The notes below the pieces were generated by a model. It was not told the DNA's origin. It ran no database searches and was given only the letters and a program-made list of their open reading frames with translations. Below are positions 38,331-46,531 of a stretch of DNA of 64,000 bases, one piece after another; the first letter of the stretch is position 1, and each line of letters begins with the position of its first letter. Source of the stretch: Caballeronia sp031450805 (GTDB lineage: Bacteria > Pseudomonadota > Gammaproteobacteria > Burkholderiales > Burkholderiaceae). The translations under genes were made by a program, and so were the position numbers. The stretch lies in the NCBI RefSeq assembly GCF_031450805.1, contig NZ_JARTVY010000001.1:2604001-2668000 (forward strand), written 5' to 3'.

Positions 38331-39530
38331 ATGTCTCTTTTCTCTGCCGTCGAACTCGCCCCCCGCGACCCGATTCTGGGCCTCAACGAAGCCTTCAACG
38401 CCGACCCGCGCCCGACCAAGGTCAATCTGGGCGTCGGCGTCTACACCAACGAAGAAGGCAAGATTCCGCTCCTGCGCGCCGTGCGCGAAGCCGAAAAAGC
38501 CCGCGTCGACGCCGCGCTGCCGCGCGGTTATCTGCCGATCGACGGCATCGCTGCTTACGACTCCGCCGTGCAGACGCTCCTGCTCGGCCGCGACTCGCCG
38601 CTGATCGCCGCGGGCCGCGTCGTCACGGCGCAGGCGCTGGGCGGCACGGGCGCGCTCAAGATCGGCGCGGATTTTTTGAAGCGCCTGAATCCGAACGCGA
38701 CCGTCGCGATCAGCGATCCGAGTTGGGAGAACCATCGCGCGCTGTTCGAAGGCGCGGGCTTCGAAGTCGTCAACTATCCGTACTATGACGCCGCCACCCA
38801 CGGCGTGAACTTCGAAGGCATGCTCGCCGCGCTGAACGGCTATGCGGCGGGCACGATCGTCGTGCTGCACGCGTGCTGCCACAACCCGACGGGCGTCGAC
38901 CTGAGCCCCGCGCAATGGGCGCAAATCGTCGAAGTCGTGAAGGCGCGCAACCTCGTGCCGTTCCTCGACATCGCCTATCAGGGTTTCGGCGAGAGCATCG
39001 AGGCCGACGCCGCCGCCGTGCGTCTCTTCGCTGCGGCCGAGCTGAACGTATTCGTGTCGTCGTCGTTCTCGAAGTCCTTCTCGCTGTATGGCGAGCGCGT
39101 CGGCGCACTGTCGATCATCACGACGGCGAAGGAAGAATCGGCGCGCGTGCTGTCGCAACTGAAGCGCGTGATCCGCACCAACTACTCGAACCCGCCGACG
39201 CATGGCGGCTCGATCGTGGCGGCGGTGCTGGCATCGGCCGAACTGCGCGCGACGTGGGAACAGGAGCTGGGTGAAATGCGCGACCGCATCCGTGCGATGC
39301 GCAACGGTCTCGTGGAGCGCCTGAAGGCGGCGGGCGTCGATCGCGATTTTTCGTTCGTCGATGCCCAGCGCGGCATGTTCTCGTACTCCGGCCTGACCGC
39401 CGCGCAAGTGGACCGTCTGCGCGAAGAGTTCGGCATCTACGCCGTGAGCACCGGCCGCATCTGCGTCGCCGCGCTGAACACGCGCAATCTGGATGTCGTC
39501 GCAAACGCGGTCGCCAGCGTCATCAGATAA
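38331..39530 (+). CDS. Aromatic/aspartate aminotransferase (class I, PLP)
   Basis: 399 residues. The PLP-binding lysine is K248 in SSSFSKSFSLYGERVG, with the SNPPTHGG and RIRAMR segments and the terminal STGRICVAALNTRN region typical of AspC/TyrB. The substrate range (aspartate or aromatic) cannot be decided by eye; TyrB is the Burkholderia custom. N-terminal VNLGVGVYTNEEGKIPLL is a family hallmark. A strong terminator follows. Confidence 0.95.
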   Translation: MSLFSAVELAPRDPILGLNEAFNADPRPTKVNLGVGVYTNEEGKIPLLRAVREAEKARVDAALPRGYLPIDGIAAYDSAVQTLLLGRDSPLIAAGRVVTAQALGGTGALKIGADFLKRLNPNATVAISDPSWENHRALFEGAGFEVVNYPYYDAATHGVNFEGMLAALNGYAAGTIVVLHACCHNPTGVDLSPAQWAQIVEVVKARNLVPFLDIAYQGFGESIEADAAAVRLFAAAELNVFVSSSFSKSFSLYGERVGALSIITTAKEESARVLSQLKRVIRTNYSNPPTHGGSIVAAVLASAELRATWEQELGEMRDRIRAMRNGLVERLKAAGVDRDFSFVDAQRGMFSYSGLTAAQVDRLREEFGIYAVSTGRICVAALNTRNLDVVANAVASVIR

Positions 39531-39553
39531 GCGTCGTCTGCCGCAGAAACGAG

Positions 39554-39587
39554 AATGGCGTCCTTCGTTCGAAGGACGCCATTTTTT
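39554..39587 (+). terminator. Terminator after the aminotransferase gene
   Basis: Perfect stem of about 14 bases (AATGGCGTCCTTCG and its complement) with a tight loop, followed by TTTTTT. Confidence 0.9.
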
Positions 39588-39606
39588 ACGGCCGATGCAG
39601 TTGCCG

Positions 39607-39828
39607 TTACAGCGCGCGCGGCGTGGGATGCACGACGGGCGCTGCTGTGTCGTCGGCTTCGACGAGACCGTACGAAATCGCGCGCGCCAGTTCCGCGCTC
39701 ACGCTGCCCACGTCCACCTGCTGACGGCGCGCAGCCGCCGATTCGCGCTCTTCCGCGTGCATGCAGAAGGTCAGCGCAGCCACGAGCAGAATGGCGAGAG
39801 GCCAGTAAGTCGATATTGTCTTTCTCAT
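39607..39828 (-). CDS. Small membrane-anchored hypothetical protein
   Basis: 73 residues. The start (MRKTISTYWPLAILLVAALT) is one membrane anchor or an uncleaved signal. The exported part is charged, with RQQVDVGSVSAELARAISYG, and ends with a Pro-rich tail. GAAGG lies 7 bases before the ATG. I recognise no family. It is convergent with the aminotransferase gene, sharing its terminator. Confidence 0.55.
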   Translation of the reverse strand: MRKTISTYWPLAILLVAALTFCMHAEERESAAARRQQVDVGSVSAELARAISYGLVEADDTAAPVVHPTPRAL

Positions 39829-40058
39829 GAGACTGCCTTCGGTTCGATGTCGCTGCGGGCGATGTACCCACTGATCGACGTTTCGGATGGTACGCAATCG
39901 CCCGTTGCTGAAAAAGCCATCGAACAGAGAAGGTTCGTTGCGTCCATGGCAACAAGCAAGTTGTCGGCCAGTTTCGCTGTGCGATGTAACAGGCGAGGCC
40001 AGGCCGTCATAAAGGCTTACAAAGTTGTTGGGGACATCGGGCCGCCCCCGGTGTCTTA

Positions 40059-40604
40059 ATGCTTAAACGTGCAACCAAAATTTCAACGGTCATGAAAGTC
40101 GCTGGGTTAGTGATGTTCTCCTCCGCGTTGCTCCTGGGCGGATGCGCGGCTTATCCGGATGGCCCCATGTATGGCGGCGGCTATCCCGTGTACGACGATC
40201 CCGGGTACGCGGCTTACCCCGCCTATCCCGCTTATTACGGCGGGCCGGTCGTGCAGCCCGGCGTGGTCATCGGCGGCGGTTACTATTCGGGGCCCCGGCG
40301 ATACTGGGACGATAGCCCCGGCTATCGCCGTCCGCCGCCTGGCGGCTGGAATAACCGGCCGCGCGGCGACGGGTATCCGAATCGCGGCGGTCAGGCCGGC
40401 GGCCCGCCGCAGCGCGGCGGCGGCGGTGGTCCTCCGCCACAGGCCAGCGCCGCGCCGTTACCGCAGGCAGTCGGCGGCGTGAGGCCGCATCCCCCGCAGC
40501 AGCAGGCGCCACAGCAGCAACAGGCGCCGTCGCGTGGCGGCGGCGGTGGCGGTGGTGGCCACGGCGGGAACGACCGCGGCTTTCTCGGCCGGACTGGCGG
40601 CTGA
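40059..40604 (+). CDS. Gly/Pro/Tyr-rich lipoprotein
   Basis: 181 residues. A lipobox (SALLLGGC, cysteine lipidated) follows the hydrophobic segment MKVAGLVMFS. The mature part is tyrosine- and glycine-rich, first with repeats of YPAYPAYYGGP type, then RPPPGGWNNRPRGDGYPNRG and a poly-Gln/Pro and poly-Gly end. This low-complexity composition is seen in several Burkholderia outer-membrane lipoproteins; the role is unknown. An internal ATG at 40092 is an alternative start. A terminator follows 20 bases later. Confidence 0.75.
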   Translation: MLKRATKISTVMKVAGLVMFSSALLLGGCAAYPDGPMYGGGYPVYDDPGYAAYPAYPAYYGGPVVQPGVVIGGGYYSGPRRYWDDSPGYRRPPPGGWNNRPRGDGYPNRGGQAGGPPQRGGGGGPPPQASAAPLPQAVGGVRPHPPQQQAPQQQQAPSRGGGGGGGGHGGNDRGFLGRTGG

Positions 40605-40623
40605 CCGTCCGCCCGAAAGCGAA

Positions 40624-40661
40624 AAAGGCCGCGCCGGATCACACGATCCGGCGCGGCCTTT
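40624..40661. terminator. Bidirectional terminator between the lipoprotein and lutB
   Basis: Perfect 17-base stem (AAAGGCCGCGCCGGATC and its complement) with the 4-base loop ACAC, flanked by A and T runs on both sides. It closes the lut operon on the minus strand. Confidence 0.9.
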
Positions 40662-40683
40662 CCTTTGCGCGACGCCTGCGCTG

Positions 40684-42096
40684 TCAGCCGATATGCGATT
40701 GCTGCGCTTTGTACAGTTCGCGGAACGTGCGGCCGACGGGCGCGGGCATATCGCGCGTGCCGGTCCATCCCGCGCCGAAAGGCAGGCGCGACAGTTTCCT
40801 CTCCCGCCCGCCGATGCGCTCCAGCACGCGCACGGCCAACCTGGTCACGAGCGCGTAAGCAGCCGGACGCATCGCCAGATAACCCCACGCCGCAAGCGCC
40901 GCGCGCTCGGTCCACGGACGCAGCCGCCGCTCCATCTGCTTCTCGCGCAGCTTGCGCAGCAGATCGGAGATCGGAATGCCGACCGGACAAACGCTGTTGC
41001 ACTCACCGCATAGCGTCGCGGCTTGCGGCAGGTCCAGCGCCTTGTCGATGCCGACATAAGCCGGCGTGAGCACCGAACCCATCGGGCCGGGATACACCCA
41101 GCCGTATGCATGCCCGCCGATCTTCTGATACACCGGGCAATGATTCATGCACGCGCCGCAGCGGATGCAGCGCAGCATCTCCTGAAACTCGCCGCCTATC
41201 AGCCCGCTGCGCCCGCCATCGACGAGCACGAAGTACATGTGTTCCGGGCCGTCGGTTTCGTCCGACGCGCGCGGGCCGGTGAGCAGCGAGAAGTAATTGG
41301 ACGTGGTCTGCCCGGTGGCCGAGCGCGGCAGCAGGCGCATCGCGGTAGCGAGATCTTCGAGCGTCGGCAGCACTTTTTCGATGCCCGTGACCGCGACGTG
41401 CACGCGCGGCATCACCGTGCACATGCCTTCGTTGCCCTCGTTCGTCACGACGGCCACCGATCCCGTCTCCGCGATCAGGAAATTGCCGCCCGTCACGCCC
41501 ATGTCCGCCGACATGAAATGCGGGCGCAACACGTCGCGCGCCTCGCGCGTCATCGCGGGGATATCAGTGAGACGCGGCTTGCCGTGCGTCCTCGCGAACA
41601 GGTCCGCGATCTGTTCCTTGTCCTTGTGAACCACGGGCGCGATGATGTGGCTCGGCGGCTCGTTGTCGTTGATCTGCAGAATGTATTCGCCGAGATCCGT
41701 CTCGATGGACTGCACGCCCATCTCGCCGAGCACGCGGTTCAACTGCATCTCCTCGGACACCATCGACTTCGTCTTGATGACCTTCTTCACGCCGTGCTCG
41801 CGCGCAATGTCCGCCACGAGGCGCGCCGCGTCCTGCGTCGATTCCGCGTAGAGCACGGTCGCGCCCCGCCTCGTCGCCTCCCGCTCGAACGTTTCGAGCC
41901 AGACGTCGAGGTTCTCGAGCGCGCGATTGCGACGCTCCCTGAGCGCAGCGCGTGTCGCTTCGAAGTCGATGTCGCGCACGGCCGTCGCCCGCGCGCTGAC
42001 GAATTTCGTCGACAGTTTCGTGAGGTTCTGCTGGAGCCTCTGGTCGGCGAGCTTGCTGCCGGCGCGCGCCTTGAAGTGCATCGTCTGGACTTGCAT
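40684..42096 (-). CDS. lutB: LutB, iron-sulphur subunit of L-lactate oxidation
   Basis: 470 residues. An N-terminal LUD-type domain (VIKTKSMVSEEMQLNRVLGE) is followed by two [4Fe-4S] motifs, MLRCIRCGACMNHCPVYQ and LCGECNSVCPVGIPIS. Together with LutA it oxidises L-lactate to pyruvate. The ATG at 42096 lies 22 bases after the lutA stop, so they are cotranscribed. A terminator lies 22 bases after its own stop, and no lutC follows. Confidence 0.93.
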   Translation of the reverse strand: MQVQTMHFKARAGSKLADQRLQQNLTKLSTKFVSARATAVRDIDFEATRAALRERRNRALENLDVWLETFEREATRRGATVLYAESTQDAARLVADIAREHGVKKVIKTKSMVSEEMQLNRVLGEMGVQSIETDLGEYILQINDNEPPSHIIAPVVHKDKEQIADLFARTHGKPRLTDIPAMTREARDVLRPHFMSADMGVTGGNFLIAETGSVAVVTNEGNEGMCTVMPRVHVAVTGIEKVLPTLEDLATAMRLLPRSATGQTTSNYFSLLTGPRASDETDGPEHMYFVLVDGGRSGLIGGEFQEMLRCIRCGACMNHCPVYQKIGGHAYGWVYPGPMGSVLTPAYVGIDKALDLPQAATLCGECNSVCPVGIPISDLLRKLREKQMERRLRPWTERAALAAWGYLAMRPAAYALVTRLAVRVLERIGGRERKLSRLPFGAGWTGTRDMPAPVGRTFRELYKAQQSHIG

Positions 42097-42117
42097 GTTC
42101 TTGTCTCCTCGCGATGC

Positions 42118-42852
42118 TCAGGCGCGGCTCTGCGCGTCGCCGGTAAGCACTTGCGCGATATGCAGCACGCGCGTCGCGGTGTCGCCCGTGCGGCGCAGCC
42201 GGCCTTCGATATTCAGCATGCAGCCCAGATCGCCGAGCACGACCGCATCCGCCCCGCTCGCCTTGATGTTCGCGCATTTCTCGTCGACGATCGCCGTCGA
42301 GATGTCGCCGTACTTCACCGCGAAGGTGCCGCCGAAACCGCAGCAATGCTCGCATCCGGCCATCTCGGTGACAGGCACGCCGGCTTGCGCAAGCAATTCG
42401 CGCGGCTGCGTCTTCACGCCGAGCTCGCGCAGGCCCGAACAGGAATCGTGATAGGTGACGGTGCCATCGAAAACGCCTGGTTCCAGGCGCGCCTTCGCCA
42501 CGGTGACGAGAAAGTCCGTCAGTTCGAAGACGCGCGGCTGCAGCCGCGCGTAGCGGTTCATTAGTTCGGGATCGTCACGAAAGAGGTCGCCGTAATGCAC
42601 GCGAACCATCCCGCCGCAGGAGCCGGACGGGATGACCACGTAATCGAACTGCTCGAATTCGCGCAGCGTTTTCTCGGCGAGATCGCGTGCAAGCCGCCGA
42701 TCGCCGGAGTTGTACGCGGGCTGCCCGCAGCAGGTCTGCGCGGGCGGAACGCTCACTTCGAAGCCGGCGCGTTCGATCAGCTTGATGACCGAAAAGCCGA
42801 TCTCGGGACGCATCATGTCGATGAGACAGGTGACGAATAAACCGACTCGCAT
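42118..42852 (-). CDS. lutA: LutA, Fe-S subunit of L-lactate oxidation
   Basis: 244 residues with two CCG domains (PAQTCCGQPAYNSGDRRLAR and CEHCCGFGGTFAVKYGDIS), the heterodisulphide-reductase type. Paired with LutB in lactate utilisation. AAGGAA is 7 bases before the ATG at 42852; a TTG two codons upstream is possible. Divergent from an IclR gene that probably regulates the pair. Confidence 0.93.
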   Translation of the reverse strand: MRVGLFVTCLIDMMRPEIGFSVIKLIERAGFEVSVPPAQTCCGQPAYNSGDRRLARDLAEKTLREFEQFDYVVIPSGSCGGMVRVHYGDLFRDDPELMNRYARLQPRVFELTDFLVTVAKARLEPGVFDGTVTYHDSCSGLRELGVKTQPRELLAQAGVPVTEMAGCEHCCGFGGTFAVKYGDISTAIVDEKCANIKASGADAVVLGDLGCMLNIEGRLRRTGDTATRVLHIAQVLTGDAQSRA

Positions 42853-42949
42853 GGGCAATTCCTTCTAGTTCGGATAGGCGAAGCACGCCGATTATCCGCG
42901 ATAAGCGAGCATGTCCGAACACCTTGGCCATCGCAGCATCTCTTTTCAC

Positions 42950-42975
42950 ATTATGAGATACAATGGAATTTCCGC
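42950..42975 (+). promoter_or_regulatory. Candidate promoter and operator between lutA and the IclR gene
   Basis: ATTATGAGATA (42950-42960) recurs exactly in the aceE upstream region. It overlaps a TACAAT -10 box (42959-42964) and is followed by GGAATTTCC, a 9-base palindrome like the TGGAA...TTCCA half sites bound by IclR proteins. Confidence 0.45.
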
Positions 42976-43003
42976 TGTTTGACGCATCAACCGATTTTTC
43001 ACG

Positions 43004-43810
43004 ATGAGCGATACGAACCCGGACTCCAAGACATCCATTCAGGTGATCGAACGCATGATGCGTCTGCTGGACGCGCTTGCCAATCACACCGATCCGGTCA
43101 GCCTGAAGGAACTCTCGCACAGCACTGGCCTGCATCCGTCCACTGCGCACCGCATCCTGAACGACATGGTGCTCTGCCGGCTGGTGGATCGCTCCGATCC
43201 GGGCACGTACCGGCTCGGCATGCGGCTGCTGGAACTCGGCAATCTGGTGAAAGCGCGTCTGTCGGTGCGTGAAGCCGCGATGCCGCCGATGCGCGAGCTG
43301 CATCGGCAGACGGGTCAGACGGTGAATCTGTCCGTGCGACAGGGCGACGAGATCGTGTATATCGAGCGCGCGTATTCGGAGCGCTCCGGCATGCAGGTCG
43401 TTCGCGCGATCGGCGGGCGGGCGCCGCTGCATCTCACATCGGTCGGCAAGCTCTTCCTCGCCGCCGACGAAGCCGCTCGCGTGCGCGCCTACGCGATGCG
43501 CACCGGACTCTCGGGCCACACGCAGAACAGCATCACGGATCTCGCCAAGCTCGAACGGGAGTTGTCGTTCGTGCGCCAGCAATCGTGCGCGCGGGACAAC
43601 GAGGAACTGGAACTTGGCGTGCGCTGCATCGCGGCAGGCATCTACGACGACACCGGCCGGCTCGTCGCGGGGCTATCGCTTTCGGCGCCTGCGGATCGTC
43701 TGCAGGACGCGTGGCTCAGGCAACTGAGCCACACCGCCCTGGAAATCTCGCGGTCGCTCGGCTATCACCCGGAAGCGTCGGCGGAAGGACAACGCGAAGC
43801 GCAACGCTGA
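43004..43810 (+). CDS. IclR-family transcriptional regulator
   Basis: 268 residues. The first 75 residues are a winged helix-turn-helix (ALANHTDPVSLKELSHSTGL, HPSTAHRILNDMVLCRLVDR), then the IclR effector domain (LSVRQGDEIVYIERAYSERS; LTSVGKLFLAADEA; DNEELELGVRCIAAGIYDDT). It is divergent from lutAB and most likely controls that operon, with lactate or a related acid as the expected effector. A terminator follows. Confidence 0.93.
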   Translation: MSDTNPDSKTSIQVIERMMRLLDALANHTDPVSLKELSHSTGLHPSTAHRILNDMVLCRLVDRSDPGTYRLGMRLLELGNLVKARLSVREAAMPPMRELHRQTGQTVNLSVRQGDEIVYIERAYSERSGMQVVRAIGGRAPLHLTSVGKLFLAADEAARVRAYAMRTGLSGHTQNSITDLAKLERELSFVRQQSCARDNEELELGVRCIAAGIYDDTGRLVAGLSLSAPADRLQDAWLRQLSHTALEISRSLGYHPEASAEGQREAQR

Positions 43811-43825
43811 TCGCGACGACCAAAG

Positions 43826-43864
43826 AAAAAGCCGGATTCGTCTCTCGACGATTCCGGCTTTTTT
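43826..43864 (+). terminator. Terminator after the IclR gene
   Basis: AAAAAGCCGGA-TCGTC stem with one mismatch, a 4-base loop, and six T. Confidence 0.82.
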
Positions 43865-43899
43865 GCGGCCCGGCCCGACGGCCGATCCCGGGGACGCGC

Positions 43900-45084
43900 T
43901 CAGGGATTAGCGCCGCCGCCCATGTCCGCGCTCATGATGCGCGGCTCGCCGAGCGTGTCGAGATACGACCGCAGGCGGCCAGCATCGGCGAAGCGCGAAT
44001 ACTTGCCATACGAATCCAGCAGCACCATGATGACCGGCCGGCCGTGCACGTTCGCCTGCATCACGAGACATTCGCCCGCCTCGTTGATGAATCCGGTCTT
44101 CTGCAAGCCGATATCCCACGACGCATTGCGAACCAGCGCATTCGTGCTGTTGTACGCGAGCGTGCGCTTGCCGGTGAAGACTTCGTAGCTGCGGTCCGTC
44201 GAGAATTTGCGAATCAGCGGATACTGGTACGCCGCGTTGACCATCTTCACGAGATCGCGCGCACTCGACACGTTCTGGCTCGTAAGACCGGTGGAATTTT
44301 CGAAGTGGGTATCAGTCATGCCGAGCGCCTTCGCTTTTGCATTCATCGCCGCGATGAACGCCGGACGCCCGCCGGGGTAATAACGCGACAACGCCGCCGC
44401 CGCGCGATTTTCCGACGCCATCAGCGCGATATGCAGCATGTCTTCACGATTCAGCACCGAACCCACGGCGAGCCGCGAGCCCGTGTATTTCTCGTAGTCG
44501 CGGTCTTCGTCGGTCACCGTCATTTCTTCGGTGAGCGGCATGTGCGAATCGAGCGCGACCATCGCCGTCATCAGCTTCGTGATGGATGCGATCGGCACGA
44601 CGGCGCGCGAGTTCTTGTCGAAGAGCGTCTCGGAGGTGTCCTGATCGACGACATATGCAACGCTCGACCGCAGCGCGAGGCTGTCGGGCGTATCGTGCAG
44701 ACCGAACGCCTGCCCGACCGACGTCGCGCGCGGCTGGTACGCCACGGAGTGCACAGCAGCACGGCGCGCATGCGAGTCCATCCGGTAGTTCACGCGACGC
44801 TTGCGCGAGGCCTTGGGTGCGTCGTCGTCATCGGCCGCGGCGACCTTGGCCGCGCGCGCGCCCTTGCCGGCTTTCGCGACGCGAGCCGGCTTGGCGGACT
44901 TGCCTGCGGCTGCGGGCTTGGCGGATTGCTTGGCGGCCTTGCTGTGCGTGGTGGTTTTGGCGAGGGCTTCAGCCGGAGCCACTGCGAAGGATGTCGCGAC
45001 GGCGAGCGATACGGCGAGAGACAATGCGGAGCGCAATGCCACGCCATGCACCACCTTTAGCGACGAAAACATTTCGGTTTTCAT
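43900..45084 (-). CDS. pbpG: D-alanyl-D-alanine endopeptidase PbpG (PBP7)
   Basis: 394 residues from the ATG at 45084, with a signal peptide (LAVSLAVATSFAVAPAEALA). A Lys/Ala-rich linker of about 60 residues precedes the S11 peptidase domain. The active-site motifs are SITK (S167, K170), SEN (MASENRAA) and KTG (LQKTGFINEAG). It cleaves DD-crosslinks in peptidoglycan in the periplasm. The linker is longer than in E. coli PBP7, giving it an unusual low-complexity region with four Asp. An ATG far upstream (45315) is not supported. Confidence 0.94.
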   Translation of the reverse strand: MKTEMFSSLKVVHGVALRSALSLAVSLAVATSFAVAPAEALAKTTTHSKAAKQSAKPAAAGKSAKPARVAKAGKGARAAKVAAADDDDAPKASRKRRVNYRMDSHARRAAVHSVAYQPRATSVGQAFGLHDTPDSLALRSSVAYVVDQDTSETLFDKNSRAVVPIASITKLMTAMVALDSHMPLTEEMTVTDEDRDYEKYTGSRLAVGSVLNREDMLHIALMASENRAAAALSRYYPGGRPAFIAAMNAKAKALGMTDTHFENSTGLTSQNVSSARDLVKMVNAAYQYPLIRKFSTDRSYEVFTGKRTLAYNSTNALVRNASWDIGLQKTGFINEAGECLVMQANVHGRPVIMVLLDSYGKYSRFADAGRLRSYLDTLGEPRIMSADMGGGANP

Positions 45085-45612
45085 TAGTGTTCTGTTGGGC
45101 GGCTGGAGAGTACCGCCAAGTGTAGTGAAGCTGCGAAATTTAAGCAATATTAAGCACTTATCGACGCACGTTAATCCGTTTTGTAAGCGCCGATTGCTGA
45201 TTTCTGAAACATTGGGCGCATCGATCGGCAAAAACGATCGAGCCCTGAGCAGCCGACACTGCGAAACCCGCGCTTTGACCCGCTGTTTCACGTGCTGTCG
45301 GCAATTCTTTCCCAAACTTGAGGCTCGACTTTAAGAACGGCGCTGGCGGGCTTGCTGCTAGCGGAGAGGAGCGCATGTCCTTCCCTCTCCCCGCGCCGGT
45401 GTGCACTGCATCGTCAGTCGAAATGTTAACGGTTCTTCAACAGTTTGGTGTACGGCAACGTCTTAAAAACAAGAACAGACGAGAAATATCTTAGCGATCG
45501 ACGGAGCCCGTAATCGGGCAGAAGCGGCGAAGTTGCTGCTTTTCGGCAATTCAGCATGGTGCATGAGCTGCACCTCTTGCCTCTGGAACGTTCGAACCTT
45601 TGTACTTAAACT

Positions 45613-45654
45613 CTTGTTTAACAAGGGTTTTCCACTATTTGTGCATCGCACAAA
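45613..45654 (+). promoter_or_regulatory. Two palindromes upstream of the phaP promoter
   Basis: CTTGTTTAACAAG (45613-45625) and TTTGTGCATCGCACAAA (45638-45654) are near-perfect inverted repeats. They lie just before the -35 box. A PHB-responsive PhaR-type repressor is the natural candidate but is not shown. Confidence 0.5.
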
Positions 45655-45660
45655 AAGCCC

Positions 45661-45688
45661 TTGACATCGATAGGAATATCTCTAAAAT
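45661..45688 (+). promoter_or_regulatory. Sigma70 promoter of phaP
   Basis: TTGACA and TAAAAT with a 16-base spacer, 108 bases before the phasin start. This is the best promoter match in the window after the tRNA promoter. Confidence 0.75.
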
Positions 45689-45795
45689 GGGCTTCATGTT
45701 GCGACGCACCAATCGAAGGTGCACCATCTGGCAGCAAGTTGCTGCAACTATCAAACCACGACCCGCCGTGATGGGTCGGCAATAAGGAGCCTGAG

Positions 45796-46383
45796 ATGAC
45801 GCTGTTGACCCCCGAGCAAATCGCCGCTGCGCAGAAAGCCAACTTCGACACGCTGTTCGGTCTGACGAACAAGGCGTTCGAGGGCGTCGAGAAGCTCGTC
45901 GAACTGAATCTCCAAGTCGTGAAGTCCACGCTCGCCGAAAGCCAGGAAAACGCGCAACGCGCCCTCTCGGTGAAGGACGCGCAGGAACTGCTGGCGCTGC
46001 AGGCCAGCCTGACCCAGCCGGTCGCCGAGAAGGTGCTGTCGTACGGCCGTCACCTGTATGAAATCGCATCGGCCACGCAAGCTGAGTTCGCCCGCGTCGC
46101 GGAAGCGCAGTACGAAGAGCAGAACCGCAAGGTCCAGACGCTGGTCGACAATGTTGCGAAGAACGCGCCCGCTGGTTCGGAAACGGCTGTCGCCGTGATG
46201 AAGTCGGCCATCACCGCCGCGAACACGACGTACGAAACCGTCCACAAGGCAACGAAGCAAGCTGTCGAAATCGCGGAAAGCAACTTCAACGCCGCCGCCA
46301 CGGCTGCCACGAAGGCTGCGACGCAAGCGACCGAGCAAGCTGCTCGCACCGCTGCAGTTTCGGCAAAGCGCACTGTCGCGTAA
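45796..46383 (+). CDS. phaP: Phasin family protein
   Basis: 195 residues, helical and rich in Ala, with phasin motifs TPEQIAAAQKANFDTLFGLT and LNLQVVKSTLAESQENAQRA, SYGRHLYEIASATQAEFARV. Phasins coat polyhydroxybutyrate granules and set their number and size. An alanine/threonine-rich coiled-coil end (NFNAAATAATKAATQATEQA) follows. AAGGAG lies 7 bases before the ATG. Its place beside the pyruvate dehydrogenase operon, which supplies acetyl-CoA, is conserved in Burkholderiaceae. Confidence 0.94.
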   Translation: MTLLTPEQIAAAQKANFDTLFGLTNKAFEGVEKLVELNLQVVKSTLAESQENAQRALSVKDAQELLALQASLTQPVAEKVLSYGRHLYEIASATQAEFARVAEAQYEEQNRKVQTLVDNVAKNAPAGSETAVAVMKSAITAANTTYETVHKATKQAVEIAESNFNAAATAATKAATQATEQAARTAAVSAKRTVA

Positions 46384-46426
46384 GACATCGGCCAGGCATG
46401 CTTCGGCATGCGACGGTTGAAACAAG

Positions 46427-46455
46427 AAACCCGGCTCCGGCCGGGTTTTTTTTTT
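46427..46455 (+). terminator. Terminator after phaP
   Basis: AACCCGGC stem with a 4-base loop and ten T. Confidence 0.9.
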
Positions 46456-46472
46456 GCACGGCGAGTTCGGCA

Positions 46473-46508
46473 TAAAAAAAGGCGCGTCCCTTTGCAGGAA
46501 CGCGCCTT
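46473..46508 (-). terminator. Terminator of the pdh operon
   Basis: AAGGCGCGT and its complement form the stem with one mismatch; on the minus strand a run of seven T follows. It lies 24 bases after the lpdA stop. Confidence 0.85.
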
Positions 46509-46531
46509 CGTGCGTCAAACGACCCGCGAGA

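Larger units (their letters stand above)
45085..45795. other. Intergenic region between pbpG and phaP
   Basis: 711 bases with no supported protein gene. It contains the phaP promoter and two palindromes near its right end. A half-match to the ParB site (TGTTTCACGTG, 45284-45294) was judged coincidental. The middle, 45420-45600, is moderately AT-rich and could hold a small RNA, but no structure I recognise. Confidence 0.5.

Noticed and set aside
45284..45299. parS (ParB binding) site
   Set aside because: Only one half and the centre (11 of 16 positions) match TGTTTCACGTGAAACA; the right half does not.
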